From: Hyphomicrobiales bacterium
GTDB lineage: Bacteria > Pseudomonadota > Alphaproteobacteria > Rhizobiales > Rhizobiaceae
Assembly: GCA_900473205.1 (NCBI GenBank)
Contig: UCLB01000024.1
Coordinates: 1-43,713, forward strand
Reading direction: 5' to 3'
DNA length: 43,713 nt
Shown: one piece after another, positions 22,176-31,260 of the stretch
How positions within the stretch are numbered: the first letter of the stretch is position 1
How the letters are laid out: each line of letters opens with the position of its first letter
Notes under the pieces: model-generated
What the model saw: only the letters and a program-made list of their open reading frames with translations
Told to the model about the DNA's origin: nothing
The model's database searches: none
Program-made: the position numbers and the translations under genes

Positions 22176-23384
22176 ATGGCCGACGCCGCGACCCAAAGCG
22201 GATCATTGTTCGATACGTTTTCCAGAGCCCCGTTGCGCTTCGAGCGAGGAGAGGGCGTTTGGCTCGTCACCGAGAGCGGCGAGCGATATCTGGATTTCGG
22301 TGCGGGCGTGGCGGTCACTTCGGTTGGCCACAGCCATCCGCACATGGTGGATGCTCTCAAGTCGCAGGCGGAAAAGGTCTGGCACCTCTCCAACCTCTAT
22401 GAGGTTCCGGGGCAGGAAACGCTGGCCAGACGTCTGACGGATGCAACTTTTGCGGATAAGGTCTTCTTCACCAATTCGGGTGCGGAAGCGCTGGAATGCG
22501 CCATCAAAACCGCGCGCCGGTACCATTATACGCATGGCAATCCGGAAAAATTCCGTATCATCACGTTTGAGGGTGCGTTCCACGGTCGTACCCTGGCAAC
22601 CATCGCCGCGGGCGGCCAGCCGAAATATATTGAAGGCTTTGGCCCCAAGGTCGAAGGTTTCGATCAGGTGCCGTTCGGCGATCTTGAAGCGCTGAAAGCG
22701 GCCATTGTGCCGGAAACCGCAGCGCTACTGATCGAGCCCATTCAGGGTGAGGGCGGCATTCGCGTTGTCGATCCCGATTTCCTGCGCACGCTGCGCGCGC
22801 TGTGCGAAGAGCATGGCCTGCTGCTGATTTTCGATGAGGTCCAAACTGGCGTTGGCCGCACTGGCAAGTTCTTTGCCTATGAATGGTCGGGCGTCGCGCC
22901 GGATATCATGGCCGTGGCCAAGGGTATCGGCGGCGGCTTCCCGTTCGGCGCGTGCCTTGCAACGGCAGAAGCCGCATCCGGCATGACGGCTGGCGTTCAT
23001 GGCACGACCTATGGCGGAAACCCGTTGGCCATGGCTTGCGGCAATGGGGTGCTGGACATCGTTCTGGCCGACGGCTTTTTGCAGCATGTGCGGGATGTCG
23101 CGCTGGTGTTTCGTCAGGGGCTGGCCTCGCTGAAGGATCGCTTCCCCGACGTGATCGAGGAAATTCGTGGAGAGGGCCTGTTACTGGGCGTCAAGGCTAA
23201 GGTGCCGTCTGCCGACCTGCTGCATGCCATTCGCGCCGAGCATCTTCTGGGCGTTCCCGCTGGCGATAACGTCATTCGTCTGCTGCCGCCACTGGTGGTC
23301 ACGGCAGAGGAAGCACGCGAAGGCCTGGCACGTCTGGAAAAGGCTGCGGAAGCACTCACCACGAAATTGGCGAAGAGCGCCTGA
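22176..23384 (+). CDS. argD: Acetylornithine aminotransferase ArgD
   Basis: The 402-residue PLP enzyme is a class III aminotransferase that converts N-acetylglutamate semialdehyde to N-acetylornithine in arginine synthesis. Visible are [18 protein letters not shown], the cofactor-contact [39 protein letters not shown], and the PLP-binding lysine K249 in [12 protein letters not shown]. Length fits ArgD. argF follows 62 bp later on the same strand. A leader hairpin upstream may attenuate transcription. Paralogues using other amines look similar, but the argF neighbour settles the assignment. Confidence 0.94.
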   Translation: MADAATQSGSLFDTFSRAPLRFERGEGVWLVTESGERYLDFGAGVAVTSVGHSHPHMVDALKSQAEKVWHLSNLYEVPGQETLARRLTDATFADKVFFTNSGAEALECAIKTARRYHYTHGNPEKFRIITFEGAFHGRTLATIAAGGQPKYIEGFGPKVEGFDQVPFGDLEALKAAIVPETAALLIEPIQGEGGIRVVDPDFLRTLRALCEEHGLLLIFDEVQTGVGRTGKFFAYEWSGVAPDIMAVAKGIGGGFPFGACLATAEAASGMTAGVHGTTYGGNPLAMACGNGVLDIVLADGFLQHVRDVALVFRQGLASLKDRFPDVIEEIRGEGLLLGVKAKVPSADLLHAIRAEHLLGVPAGDNVIRLLPPLVVTAEEAREGLARLEKAAEALTTKLAKSA

Positions 23385-23446
23385 GGGGCGCATGTTCAGG
23401 CCAGCGTCGATAAAGACGCGGCCTGCATCGATGGGACAGCATAAAA

Positions 23447-24364
23447 ATGGCATCAGCAAAACATTTTCTAGACCTTTCGGCCGTCGGTTCGGAAGACCTA
23501 CGGGTCATCATGGACGACGCACGCGCTCGCAAGATCGCCACCAAGAATGGCACGGCGGAAAAGCCGCTGGCCGGCAAGATGCTGGCGATGATTTTCGAAA
23601 AGCCGTCCACCCGTACCCGCGTTTCCTTCGATGTCGGCATGCGCCAGCTGGGCGGCGAGACGCTGTTTCTCTCAGGTACGGAGATGCAGCTGGGCCGCGC
23701 CGAAACCATTGGCGATACGGCCAAGGTGCTGTCGCGCTACGTGGATGCGATCATGATCCGCACCACGGATCACTCCCGCCTGCTGGAGCTGGCCGAACAC
23801 GCAACTGTCCCGGTTATAAATGGCCTGACGGACGACACCCATCCCTGCCAGATCATGGCCGATATCTTGACCTTCGAAGAGCATCGCGGCCCGGTCAAGG
23901 GCAAGACGATTGCCTGGACGGGTGATGGCAACAACGTGCTGCATTCGCTGGTCGAAGGGTCCGCCCGCTTCGGTTACAAGATGAACATGGCTGTGCCGAT
24001 GGGCTCGGAGCCGCATGACCGCTTCCTCAACTGGGCGCGCAACAATGGCGGCGAGATCATGCTGTGCCACGATGCGGAACGCGCGGTCGATGGCGCCGAT
24101 TGCGTCGTCACCGATACCTGGGTCTCCATGAACCAGGAACACAAGGCACGCGGCCACAACATCTTCCAGCCCTATCAGGTCAATGCGGCCCTGATGGGCA
24201 AGGCGAACAAGGATGCGCTCTTCATGCATTGCCTGCCCGCCCACCGCGGCGAAGAGGTCACGGATGAGGTCATCGATGGCCCGCAGTCGGTGGTGTTCGA
24301 TGAGGCGGAAAACCGTCTTCACGCACAAAAGGCCATCATCGCATGGTGCATGGGCGTCATCTGA
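23447..24364 (+). CDS. argF: Ornithine carbamoyltransferase ArgF
   Basis: The 305-residue enzyme joins ornithine and carbamoyl phosphate to make citrulline. The carbamoyl-phosphate loop appears as [13 protein letters not shown] near residues 48-60, the second site as [11 protein letters not shown], the ornithine-binding part as TDTWVSM, and the catalytic cysteine in [13 protein letters not shown]. It is read with argD and ends before a strong terminator. The ribosome site before the ATG is weak. Confidence 0.95.
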   Translation: MASAKHFLDLSAVGSEDLRVIMDDARARKIATKNGTAEKPLAGKMLAMIFEKPSTRTRVSFDVGMRQLGGETLFLSGTEMQLGRAETIGDTAKVLSRYVDAIMIRTTDHSRLLELAEHATVPVINGLTDDTHPCQIMADILTFEEHRGPVKGKTIAWTGDGNNVLHSLVEGSARFGYKMNMAVPMGSEPHDRFLNWARNNGGEIMLCHDAERAVDGADCVVTDTWVSMNQEHKARGHNIFQPYQVNAALMGKANKDALFMHCLPAHRGEEVTDEVIDGPQSVVFDEAENRLHAQKAIIAWCMGVI

Positions 24365-24382
24365 CGGGACCGCGCCTGAGCG

Positions 24383-24410
24383 CTTGAAATTCAGGCGTGG
24401 CTTCCTATTT
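24383..24410 (+). promoter_or_regulatory. RpoH (sigma-32)-type promoter ahead of hslO
   Basis: CTTG (24383-24386), 17 nt, CCTATTT (24404-24410) fits the alphaproteobacterial heat-shock pattern CTTG-N17/18-CYTATNT closely. It lies between argF and the heat-shock chaperone gene hslO, about 290 nt upstream. The hairpin at 24426-24454 intervenes. Confidence 0.5.
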
Positions 24411-24425
24411 CTAGCCCAGTTCAAT

Positions 24426-24454
24426 GCCGCCGTTTGCTGAAAACGGCGGCTTTT
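24426..24454 (+). terminator. Terminator after argF
   Basis: GCCGCCGTTT (24426-24435) and AAACGGCGGC (24441-24450) form a perfect 10-bp stem with loop GCTGA and then four Ts. It should end argDF; it also lies downstream of the RpoH-type promoter. Confidence 0.8.
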
Positions 24455-24697
24455 CATCAATTGTTCGCCGCATGATGGCCCAGCACTGCTTTGCTTTCTG
24501 AAAGAAAGCGGGGCAGAAAGCACAAAGCTGTTTTCGGACAATCTGCCGTTTTAACGAAAGTTAAGGCGGCGGAGTGGTTCCGTTTTCATCGTCCCCGGTC
24601 TATCTGTGCAGTGCGAACATAATGCCTGCCGGTCGGCGCCTTCTCGGTCTCGATCACCCCGCGTGGTAGCGCGGGCAAGGCGTCAAGGAGTTAGGAT
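24455..24697 (+). other. hslO upstream leader
   Basis: This 243-bp stretch contains no gene or obvious second promoter. AAGGAGTTAGG immediately before the hslO ATG is a strong ribosome site. A GC-rich inverted stretch (CCCGCG/CGCGGG, near 24657-24680) sits just before it and could fold over the ribosome site region. Confidence 0.35.
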
Positions 24698-25690
24698 ATG
24701 GCAGACGCAACGGTACAGCTGGACGAACTCACATTTGCTGGCGATGACAAGGTCGTTCCCTTTCAGGTGGACGGGCTGGATGTGCGCGGTCGCGCCGTGC
24801 AGGTCGGCCCGCTGTTGAACACCATTCTGGAGCGACATGAATACCCGCCGGTCGTTGCCTGTCTTCTGGCAGAGGCCGTGGTGCTGACAGCGCTTATCGG
24901 CACGTCGCTGAAATTCTCCGGCAAGCTGACACTCCAGACCAAGGGCGATGGCCCCGTGGATCTGCTGGTCGCGGATTTTTCCGCGCCGGAAAACATGCGC
25001 GCCTATGCCCGCTTCGATGAGGAGCGGCTGGCCGAAGCCATGGCTGCGGGTCAGACTTCGCCCGAGCAACTGCTCGGCAACGGCATCCTCGCCTTCACCA
25101 TCGATCAGGGCGTGGGCATGCAGCCCTATCAGGGCATCGTGCCGCTGGATGGCTCGTCGCTGGAAGACATTGCAGGCGTTTATTTCCGCCAGTCGGAGCA
25201 GTTGCCCACCCGTGTGCGCCTCGGCGTTGCCGAACTCTTCGACCGCGACGGCGATGGCAAGCCGCGCCACAACTGGCGCGCGGGTGGCATCATCGCCCAG
25301 TTCCTGCCGCAAGCGCCGGAACGCCTGCGCCAGCGTGATCTGCACGGCGGCGATGGCGACGAAGGTGCGGCTGAATATTCGGAAGACGATGCATGGACGG
25401 AAGCGGTTGCCCTGATCGACACCGTCGATATGGACGAGCTGACGGACCCGCAGGTACCCGCTGAAAAGCTGCTGTTCCGCCTGTTCCACGAACAGGGCGT
25501 CCGCGTCTATGAACCGCAACTGATCGTGGATCGCTGCAATTGCTCGCGCGACAAGATCAAAGGCGTACTGTCAGGCTTTTCCGCAGAGGAAATTCACGAC
25601 AGCCAGGAAGACGGCGTCATCTCCGTGACCTGCGAATTCTGCTCGACGACCTATCATTACCCCGTCGAGGAATTGTCTATCGTCAATTAA
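24698..25690 (+). CDS. hslO: Redox-regulated chaperone Hsp33 (HslO)
   Basis: The 330-residue protein is Hsp33, a cytoplasmic holdase switched on by oxidation and heat. The C-terminal redox domain carries the zinc cysteines C280 and C282 (RCNCSRDK) and C312 and C315 (CEFCSTTY), the CxC...CxxC arrangement of the family. The N-terminal domain contains RGRAVQVGPLLNTIL and GDGPVDLLVADF. It is about 35 residues longer than E. coli Hsp33. The ATG has a strong ribosome site. Upstream lies an RpoH-like promoter. Confidence 0.94.
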   Translation: MADATVQLDELTFAGDDKVVPFQVDGLDVRGRAVQVGPLLNTILERHEYPPVVACLLAEAVVLTALIGTSLKFSGKLTLQTKGDGPVDLLVADFSAPENMRAYARFDEERLAEAMAAGQTSPEQLLGNGILAFTIDQGVGMQPYQGIVPLDGSSLEDIAGVYFRQSEQLPTRVRLGVAELFDRDGDGKPRHNWRAGGIIAQFLPQAPERLRQRDLHGGDGDEGAAEYSEDDAWTEAVALIDTVDMDELTDPQVPAEKLLFRLFHEQGVRVYEPQLIVDRCNCSRDKIKGVLSGFSAEEIHDSQEDGVISVTCEFCSTTYHYPVEELSIVN

Positions 25691-25693
25691 TGA

Positions 25694-25722
25694 AAAAGGC
25701 GGGATCAGCTCCCGCCTTTTTT
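25694..25722. terminator. Bidirectional terminator between hslO and apaG
   Basis: AAAAGGCGGGA (25694-25704) and TCCCGCCTTTT (25710-25720) form an 11-bp stem with a 5-nt loop, with A and T runs on both sides. It serves the two convergent genes and touches the apaG stop codon. Confidence 0.88.
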
Positions 25723-26113
25723 AATTCAAAACCCGCGTCAAGCCCGGGCTGTCCAGAGAAAATGCCGGTATGGCGACGATGAAGACTTCGCCGGTGTCCG
25801 CCTGCATTTCATAATGGCCGAACATCATGCCGGATGGTGTGTCCAGCGGGCAGCCGGAGGAGTATTCGTAGCTGTCACCTGGCTTGAGATGCGGCTGTTC
25901 GCCAATCACGCCGGGGCCGGAGACTTCGTCCACCTGGCCGTTCTCATCGGTAATGTGCCAGTAGCGATTGACCAGCGTCACCGCCAGATCCGAATTGTTG
26001 GAAATCACGACTGTGTAGCCCCAGACATAGCGATTGTCGTCCGGGTCGGACTGCTCTTCAAGATAATAGGGGTCGACTGTGACCTCGATATCTCTTGTCA
26101 GTGCACGATACAT
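25721..26113 (-). CDS. apaG: ApaG protein (Co2+/Mg2+ efflux-associated, DUF525)
   Basis: The 130-residue protein is a typical ApaG: a fibronectin III-like beta sandwich with [52 protein letters not shown] and [10 protein letters not shown]. In enterics the gene lies in an operon with ksgA and apaH, and mutants have altered cobalt resistance; the molecular role is unclear. Here it stands next to metZ on the same strand but 301 bp apart, so it has its own promoter. Confidence 0.93.
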   Translation of the reverse strand: MYRALTRDIEVTVDPYYLEEQSDPDDNRYVWGYTVVISNNSDLAVTLVNRYWHITDENGQVDEVSGPGVIGEQPHLKPGDSYEYSSGCPLDTPSGMMFGHYEMQADTGEVFIVAIPAFSLDSPGLTRVLN

Positions 26114-26414
26114 TCACAGGGCCCTAAGTAATTGCTGTTCAATCATTCTAGACTACAGGCGCGTGCCATCGTCAAGAAAGTGTAAAGCCATATTAGCTGT
26201 ACTTCACAGAACAGTCGCGCATTTCGTCGGTCAGGGATAAGATTAATGGTAAATGCCGGTGATTACAGCGTGTTAGCGCCACGATCACCAGTCTCTTGGA
26301 TATAGGTCTATCGCAGATCAATTAAACATTTCTCTGCAAAATGCGTTTCACGATCCCGCAGTTGTGACCGACAGGGAAGGGGCGGCCCGGTAAATCTCCG
26401 GACCGCTTTTTATA
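26114..26414 (+). ncRNA. apaG-metZ intergenic region, candidate small RNA with rightward terminator
   Basis: No gene is visible in these 301 bp. Near the metZ end GCGGCCCGG (26382-26390) faces CCGGACCGC (26398-26406), followed on the plus strand by five Ts (26407-26411). Both flanking genes are leftward, so a rightward terminator implies a separate plus-strand RNA, perhaps 100-150 nt. Caution: in the plus RNA the stem has a C-A mismatch, while in the minus RNA it pairs fully by a U-G wobble but has no U run. It may therefore be the metZ 3' end instead. Confidence 0.35.
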
Positions 26415-27599
26415 TCAGGCGGAAACCTTGGCGAGCGCTGCTGCGAAGTCTTCCAGCAGGTCGTCTGTATCTTCGATGCCGCAGGAAAGACGCAACGTGC
26501 CGCCGGAAATGCCGAGCTCAGCACGCGCTTCATCTGTCAGGTTTTTGTGCGTCGTCGTGCCGGGATGCGTAATCAGGCTCTTGGCATCGCCCAGATTGTT
26601 GGAAATCTTGACGACATCAAGCGCGTTCTGAAGTTGGAACGCCGCTTCCTTGCCGCCCTTCAGTTCGAAGCAGACCAGCGTCGAGCCGCCGGTCATCTGC
26701 TTGGCAATGATATCGGCCTGCGGATGGTCGGCGCGACCGGGATACACAACCTTGGCAACCTTGCCCTGATCGGCAAGGAAATCGGCAATCTTGCCCGCAT
26801 TGGCCGTCTGCTGGCGCACGCGAAGCGGCAGGGTCTCGATGCCCTTCAGCAACGTCCAGGCGTTGAAGGGAGACATGGCCGGGCCGGTATGGCGGAAGTA
26901 ATCCTGAAGCTCTTCCTCGATCCACTTCTTGTCGGAAAGCACGACTCCACCAAGGCAGCGGCCCTGACCATCAATGTGCTTTGTCGCGGAATAGACGACG
27001 ATATGAGCGCCCAGTTCCAGAGGCTTCTGGAAAAGTGGCGTGGCGAACACGTTGTCGACAACCACTTTCGCGCCGATCTGGTTGGCCAGTTTTGCAACGC
27101 CTGCGATATCCACCACTTCCAAGGTCGGGTTGGTAGGGCTTTCGAGGAAGAACAGTTTGGTGTTCGGCTGGATCGCCTTTTCCCAATTGGCCAGATCGCG
27201 ACCGTCGATCAGCGTGCATTCGATGCCGTATTTCGGTGCCAGCGTCTCGACAACCCAGCGGCAGGAACCGAAAAGCGCGCGCGCAGCGACGATGTGATCG
27301 CCAGCTTTCAGCTGGCACAAAATGGCGGCGCTGACAGCAGCCATGCCGGACGCCGTGGCGCGGGCGTCTTCGGCGCCTTCCAGCAGGCACATGCGCTTTT
27401 CGAACATGTCGTTGGTGGGGCTGGCGTAACGGGCATAGATAAAGCCCTCCGTCTCGCCCTTGAAGCGGGCTTCCGCCGCCTCCGAACTGTCATAGACGAA
27501 GCCCTGTGTCAGGTAGATCGCTTCAGATGTCTCGCCATATGGAGAACGCAGTGTGCCGCCGTGTACCAGCTGTGTTGCCGGGCGCCATTTCTTGCTCAT
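26415..27599 (-). CDS. metZ: O-succinylhomoserine sulfhydrylase MetZ
   Basis: The 394-residue PLP enzyme of the Cys/Met metabolism family makes homocysteine directly from O-succinylhomoserine and sulfide. Signatures are TRFVHGG-like ATQLVHGGTLRSPYGETSEA at the N-terminus, YARYASPTNDMFEKR, FFLESPTNPTLEVVDI, the PLP lysine in YSATKHIDGQGRCLGG near residue 210, and the C-terminal LRLSCGIEDTDDLLEDF. AAGGTGATG precedes the ATG. It is preceded by a SAM-II riboswitch, which fits methionine-cycle control. MetB or MetY are alternatives; the riboswitch and overall pattern favour MetZ. Confidence 0.93.
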   Translation of the reverse strand: MSKKWRPATQLVHGGTLRSPYGETSEAIYLTQGFVYDSSEAAEARFKGETEGFIYARYASPTNDMFEKRMCLLEGAEDARATASGMAAVSAAILCQLKAGDHIVAARALFGSCRWVVETLAPKYGIECTLIDGRDLANWEKAIQPNTKLFFLESPTNPTLEVVDIAGVAKLANQIGAKVVVDNVFATPLFQKPLELGAHIVVYSATKHIDGQGRCLGGVVLSDKKWIEEELQDYFRHTGPAMSPFNAWTLLKGIETLPLRVRQQTANAGKIADFLADQGKVAKVVYPGRADHPQADIIAKQMTGGSTLVCFELKGGKEAAFQLQNALDVVKISNNLGDAKSLITHPGTTTHKNLTDEARAELGISGGTLRLSCGIEDTDDLLEDFAAALAKVSA

Positions 27600-27616
27600 G
27601 TCATCACCTTACAAAC

Positions 27617-27646
27617 AAAAAAACCGGCCGCAAAAGCAGACCGGTT
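27617..27646 (-). terminator. metZ riboswitch expression platform (terminator with antiterminator overlap)
   Basis: On the minus strand AACCGGTC (27646-27639) pairs with GGCCGGTT (27629-27622), followed by a long T run down to 27617. The same ACCGGTC can instead pair with GACCGG at 27660-27655, the 3' end of the aptamer. The two pairings exclude each other, which is the logic of a transcription attenuator. Confidence 0.8.
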
Positions 27647-27653
27647 ACAAGCA

Positions 27654-27713
27654 CCCGGTCTTTTTAGCCACTTATTTAACGTGGCTGCAAGCCGACCGGC
27701 CAAATCACCACGG
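27654..27713 (-). ncRNA. SAM-II riboswitch aptamer upstream of metZ
   Basis: Read on the minus strand: P1 is CGTGG (27712-27708) with CCACG (27684-27680). Loop L1 begins TGATTT and contains CCGGTC (27699-27694), followed by CTTGCAG. After P1 comes TTAAATAAGTGGCTAAAAAG, which strongly resembles the SAM-II 3' segment. GACCGG (27660-27655) then pairs back with CCGGTC in L1 to make the H-type pseudoknot. SAM-II aptamers precede methionine genes in Rhizobiales. High SAM should favour the terminator and switch metZ off. Confidence 0.9.
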
Positions 27714-27722
27714 GATAAGATT

Positions 27723-27751
27723 GCCTTAACTCCGTTAACGACTTGCGTCAA
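27723..27751 (-). promoter_or_regulatory. Candidate metZ promoter
   Basis: On the minus strand TTGACG (27751-27746), 17 nt, TAAGGC (27728-27723) would start the RNA just ahead of the SAM-II aptamer. The -35 is good, the -10 weak; the position is the main support. Confidence 0.35.
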
Positions 27752-27796
27752 TGCTTTCCTTTTGGTTTTGTCGCCGTGAAAAGGGATGATGAAACA

Positions 27797-28894
27797 ATGA
27801 CGAGAACGACGGGCATATTGGCGGATGGTGCGATCCGGGAACTGTTCGGCTCTGGCCAGCTGAAGAGCGAACGGGCGTTGGATGCCGACCAGATTCAGCC
27901 TGCCAGCCTCGATCTGCGTCTGGGTGCGAAGGCTTATCGCGTCCGCGCCAGCTTCATGCCTGGTCCTTCCACCAAGGTCATCGAAAAGCTGACCCGCCTC
28001 AGCCTGCATGAGATCGATCTCAGCGAAGGTGCGGTGCTGGAAACCGGCTGCGTCTACATTGTGCCGCTGATGGAGAGCCTTGCGCTCCCAGCTGCTATGT
28101 CGGCCTCCGCCAACCCGAAAAGCTCCACGGGCCGTCTTGATATCTTCACCCGCGTCATCACCGATTACGCGCAGGAATTCGACAAGATCCCGGCTGGCTA
28201 TAACGGCCCGCTCTATCTCGAAATCAGCCCGCGCACATTCCCCATCGTCGTACGTCAAGGCTCACGCCTGTCGCAAATCCGTTTCCGCATCGGCCATTCC
28301 GTGCTCAATGAGGCGGAATTGTTGAGCCTGCATGAAGCCGACACGCTGGTCGCCAGCGATACGCCTAACGTTTCCGGCGGCGGCATAGCCTTGTCGATTG
28401 ACCTGCAAGGCTTTGGCGAACATGGCCTGATCGGTTATCGCGGCAAACATCACACCGCCGTGGTCGATGTCGACCAGAAAGCCGCCCACGACGTGCTGGA
28501 TTTCTGGGAGCCGATCCACGCCCGCGGACGCGCAGAACTCATACTCGATCCTGATGAATTCTACATCCTCGTATCGCAGGAAGCCGTCCACGTTCCTCCG
28601 CTTTACGCCGCCGAAATGACCCCCTTCGACCCGCTGGTCGGCGAATTCCGCGTCCACTACGCCGGCTTCTTCGACCCCGGCTTCGGCCACGCCAGCGCCG
28701 GCGGCACCGGCAGCCGCGCCGTACTCGAAGTCCGCAGCCACGAAGTTCCCTTCATCCTGGAACACGGCCAAATCGTTGGCCGCCTGGTCTACGAACACAT
28801 GCTCACCAAGCCCGAAGGCCTCTATGGCACAGGCCTAGGCTCCAACTATCAGGCCCAAGGCCTCAAACTCTCCAAACACTTCCGCGCGGAGTAA
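27797..28894 (+). CDS. dcd: dCTP deaminase (long, duplicated form)
   Basis: The 365-residue protein, started at MTRTTGILADGAI, belongs to the long 2'-deoxycytidine-5'-triphosphate deaminase group, with two dUTPase-fold halves (about 1-185 and 195-365). The first half shows QIQPASLDLRLG and the catalytic-region motif SASANPKSSTGRLDIFTRVI. The second has GKHHTAVVDVD and HYAGFFDPGFG. It produces dUTP for thymidylate synthesis. It is about twice the length of E. coli Dcd (193). It diverges from metZ; about 200 bp between them hold the riboswitch. Confidence 0.88.
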   Translation: MTRTTGILADGAIRELFGSGQLKSERALDADQIQPASLDLRLGAKAYRVRASFMPGPSTKVIEKLTRLSLHEIDLSEGAVLETGCVYIVPLMESLALPAAMSASANPKSSTGRLDIFTRVITDYAQEFDKIPAGYNGPLYLEISPRTFPIVVRQGSRLSQIRFRIGHSVLNEAELLSLHEADTLVASDTPNVSGGGIALSIDLQGFGEHGLIGYRGKHHTAVVDVDQKAAHDVLDFWEPIHARGRAELILDPDEFYILVSQEAVHVPPLYAAEMTPFDPLVGEFRVHYAGFFDPGFGHASAGGTGSRAVLEVRSHEVPFILEHGQIVGRLVYEHMLTKPEGLYGTGLGSNYQAQGLKLSKHFRAE

Positions 28895-28940
28895 CCGCAA
28901 AGCTTGACAGTCCACCAGAACTGTCAGACCTTCACTAGGC

Positions 28941-29014
28941 GCGGGTGTAGCTCAATGGTAGAGCAGCAGCTTCCCAAGCTGAATACGAGGGTTCGATTCC
29001 CTTCACCCGCTCCA
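28941..29014 (+). tRNA. tRNA-Gly (anticodon CCC)
   Basis: A complete 74-nt tRNA with encoded CCA. The acceptor is GCGGGTG/CACCCGC, the D stem GCTC/GAGC, the anticodon loop TTCCCAA on a CAGC/GCTG stem, and the T arm contains GGGTTCGATTCCC. The top pair of the anticodon stem (G-A) is mismatched. It reads GGG codons. Confidence 0.95.
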
Positions 29015-29189
29015 GCTTTTGCGGCTGCGCTGCTCGCTCGGGTCACCACATCGCCCCGGCCAGCGAGTTAACTGGCAATTACTACTTCTTACGCTAAAAT
29101 TACATCTTCCCGTTGAGTTTACGCGCAACGCATGCTTCCATGCTGTGGAATTCCTTTCCGTCGATGCCAAGTCGCAACTCGAGAGGCCC

Positions 29190-31037
29190 ATGTCTATTTC
29201 AGATAGGATATTTCGTCCGTTCGAAACGTTGATACGGCCGCTGGACATTCCCTTTCGCGCGTTGCCATCCAAAGGCCCGGTCGCAGTTCTGCTGCACTTT
29301 ATTTCGATGTTTCGCGGTGTCCTGATTGCTTTGGCTTTGTCGTCCATGGCCATGGAAGCCATTAATTTGTCGATCATCTGGGGATTGTCCGCCATTGTCG
29401 ATGGCGTGACGGCGCAGGGCGCGGCTGCTTTTCTGCAGAACGAATGGGCTTTGCTCGTTGTTCTTGGCTTGTTGATCTTTCCGGCCATGCCGATTGCATC
29501 ATTTTTTCTCAATACATTGAATTCTCACACGCTCGGTATCGCGATGCCCGCGGCCATTCAGTGGCAGGGGCACAAGGCGGTCGAGCGGCAGGATCTTGCG
29601 TTTTTTCACGAGCTCTATGCCGGGCAGGTCGCGTCTCGCCTTTCGCAGGTGTCGTCGGCGGTGCAGCAGCAGATCATCAACGCATTTCAGGTCGGACCGC
29701 GTTTTGTGCTGCAGATGGTCGGGTCACTCGTTTTGCTTGGGGCACTGTCCTGGCAATTGGCATTGCCCGTCTTTATCTGGATCGTGCTGAATGTCGCCCT
29801 TGCCATTAAAATGGCACCTGTCTTTACAGAACGGTCGAGGCAGTCCGCTAAGCAGAAAAGCCTCGTTTCCGGTGCGATTACCGATCTTTACAGCAACATG
29901 CAGATGATCAAGCAGTTTGCTGCCGAGGATAGCGAGGCGGGAGCGGTACGTCGTATCCTGAGTAAGGCTGTGCATACACAGCACCAAGAACAACGTGTGT
30001 TCCGCCTGTCCGAACTGGTGGTCGTCGTGCTGAACATGGCGTTGTGGCTGGCAATACTGTCTTTGGGCTTTTCCGGTTTGATCAGGGGTGCCATCTCCGT
30101 CGGCGAGTTCGTCGCTGCGGTCTACATTCTGCAACGTCTATCGGGTCATACCTTCACCTTCCTGCAAATGGGCCAGCAGATATTTCAGGCAATCGGCACG
30201 ATAAAGGATGCCATGCCTGTCATGACAACACCGCCGACGATTACCGATAAGGCGGATGCGAGCGAGCTGCAGGTTTCGAAAGGGGAAATCAGCTTTGATG
30301 GTGTCCGTTTTGCCTACAAGTCCGGCAGGCCGGTGGTCGATGATCTGTCATTGACGGTCTCTGCTGGCGAGAAGGTCGGCCTTGTCGGCTTATCGGGAGC
30401 GGGAAAGACGACGCTGGTGAACCTGCTTTTGCGTTTTTACGATATTCAGGATGGAGCTATTCGTATCGATGGTCAGGATATTCGCGATGTCACGCAGGTC
30501 AGCCTTCGCCGCAACATCGGGGTGATTGCGCAAGATGTCGCTCTGCTCCACCGTTCGGTCGGCGACAACATCCGTTACGGACGTCCGAATGCAACGCAGG
30601 AAGAGATCGAACACGTTGCGACTATGGCCAAGGCCGATGTGTTCATCACCGACCTGACGGATAATGAAGGACGGAAGGGATATCAGGCATTTTTCGGAGA
30701 TCGCGGCATCAAGCTGTCTGGTGGCCAACGCCAGCGGGTCGCCATTGCCCGTGTGCTGTTGAAAGATGCTCCTATTCTCATTCTAGACGAGGCAACATCG
30801 GCTTTGGACAGCGAGTCCGAGGCCGCCATTCAAGACAAGCTTAATCTTGTTATGGAGGGAAAGACGGTCATTGCCATCGCTCACCGTCTGTCCACCATTG
30901 CCAAAATGGACCGGATCGTGGTGTTGGATCGGGGCAAGATAATAGAAGAAGGACGGCCGGAGGCGCTGGTGGAGCAGGGCGGATTGTTCGCACAACTCTG
31001 GAACCGTCAGATGGGTGGTTTTATTCCGGAAGACTAG
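29190..31037 (+). CDS. ABC transporter, fused permease and ATP-binding protein (exporter type)
   Basis: The 615-residue half-transporter starts at MSISDRIFRP, with GAGAGGC before the ATG; a long in-frame extension upstream runs back to the tRNA and is rejected. Six membrane helices fall in about residues 45-330. The ATPase follows, with Walker A GLSGAGKTT near 400, signature LSGGQRQR, Walker B LILDEATSALD and the H-loop IAHRLST. It resembles MsbA/LapB-like lipid or multidrug exporters and works as a homodimer. The substrate cannot be told. It stands alone; GC content is a little lower than around it. Confidence 0.9.
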   Translation: MSISDRIFRPFETLIRPLDIPFRALPSKGPVAVLLHFISMFRGVLIALALSSMAMEAINLSIIWGLSAIVDGVTAQGAAAFLQNEWALLVVLGLLIFPAMPIASFFLNTLNSHTLGIAMPAAIQWQGHKAVERQDLAFFHELYAGQVASRLSQVSSAVQQQIINAFQVGPRFVLQMVGSLVLLGALSWQLALPVFIWIVLNVALAIKMAPVFTERSRQSAKQKSLVSGAITDLYSNMQMIKQFAAEDSEAGAVRRILSKAVHTQHQEQRVFRLSELVVVVLNMALWLAILSLGFSGLIRGAISVGEFVAAVYILQRLSGHTFTFLQMGQQIFQAIGTIKDAMPVMTTPPTITDKADASELQVSKGEISFDGVRFAYKSGRPVVDDLSLTVSAGEKVGLVGLSGAGKTTLVNLLLRFYDIQDGAIRIDGQDIRDVTQVSLRRNIGVIAQDVALLHRSVGDNIRYGRPNATQEEIEHVATMAKADVFITDLTDNEGRKGYQAFFGDRGIKLSGGQRQRVAIARVLLKDAPILILDEATSALDSESEAAIQDKLNLVMEGKTVIAIAHRLSTIAKMDRIVVLDRGKIIEEGRPEALVEQGGLFAQLWNRQMGGFIPED

Positions 31038-31260
31038 ACTGCTTGCGCCGAGAGTCGTGCTCTCCCATCGACGAGGGCTGTAGTTTTCTCCGGTTAGCCC
31101 ATCAAGCAGCAAATTTGCACACCGCATTAGCATGTTACGCTGTTCCGCTGACCATTCGCATGAGCAGGCCGTCAGCAGCATTGTTTGCTTATCTTTCTGG
31201 CTCTGGAACAAAAGCCGCTCAAGTTACGTTGGTTTTCCGAATAAAGAAAAGGAATTACCA

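Noticed and set aside
24657..24697. RNA thermometer over the hslO ribosome site
   Set aside because: A GC-rich fold is near, but I could not find a stem that includes the AAGGAG itself, so this is not claimed as a feature.
29019..29189. 57-residue N-terminal extension of the ABC exporter
   Set aside because: It runs back to 4 nt after the tRNA-Gly end, is unlike exporter N-termini, and a ribosome site precedes the ATG at 29190.
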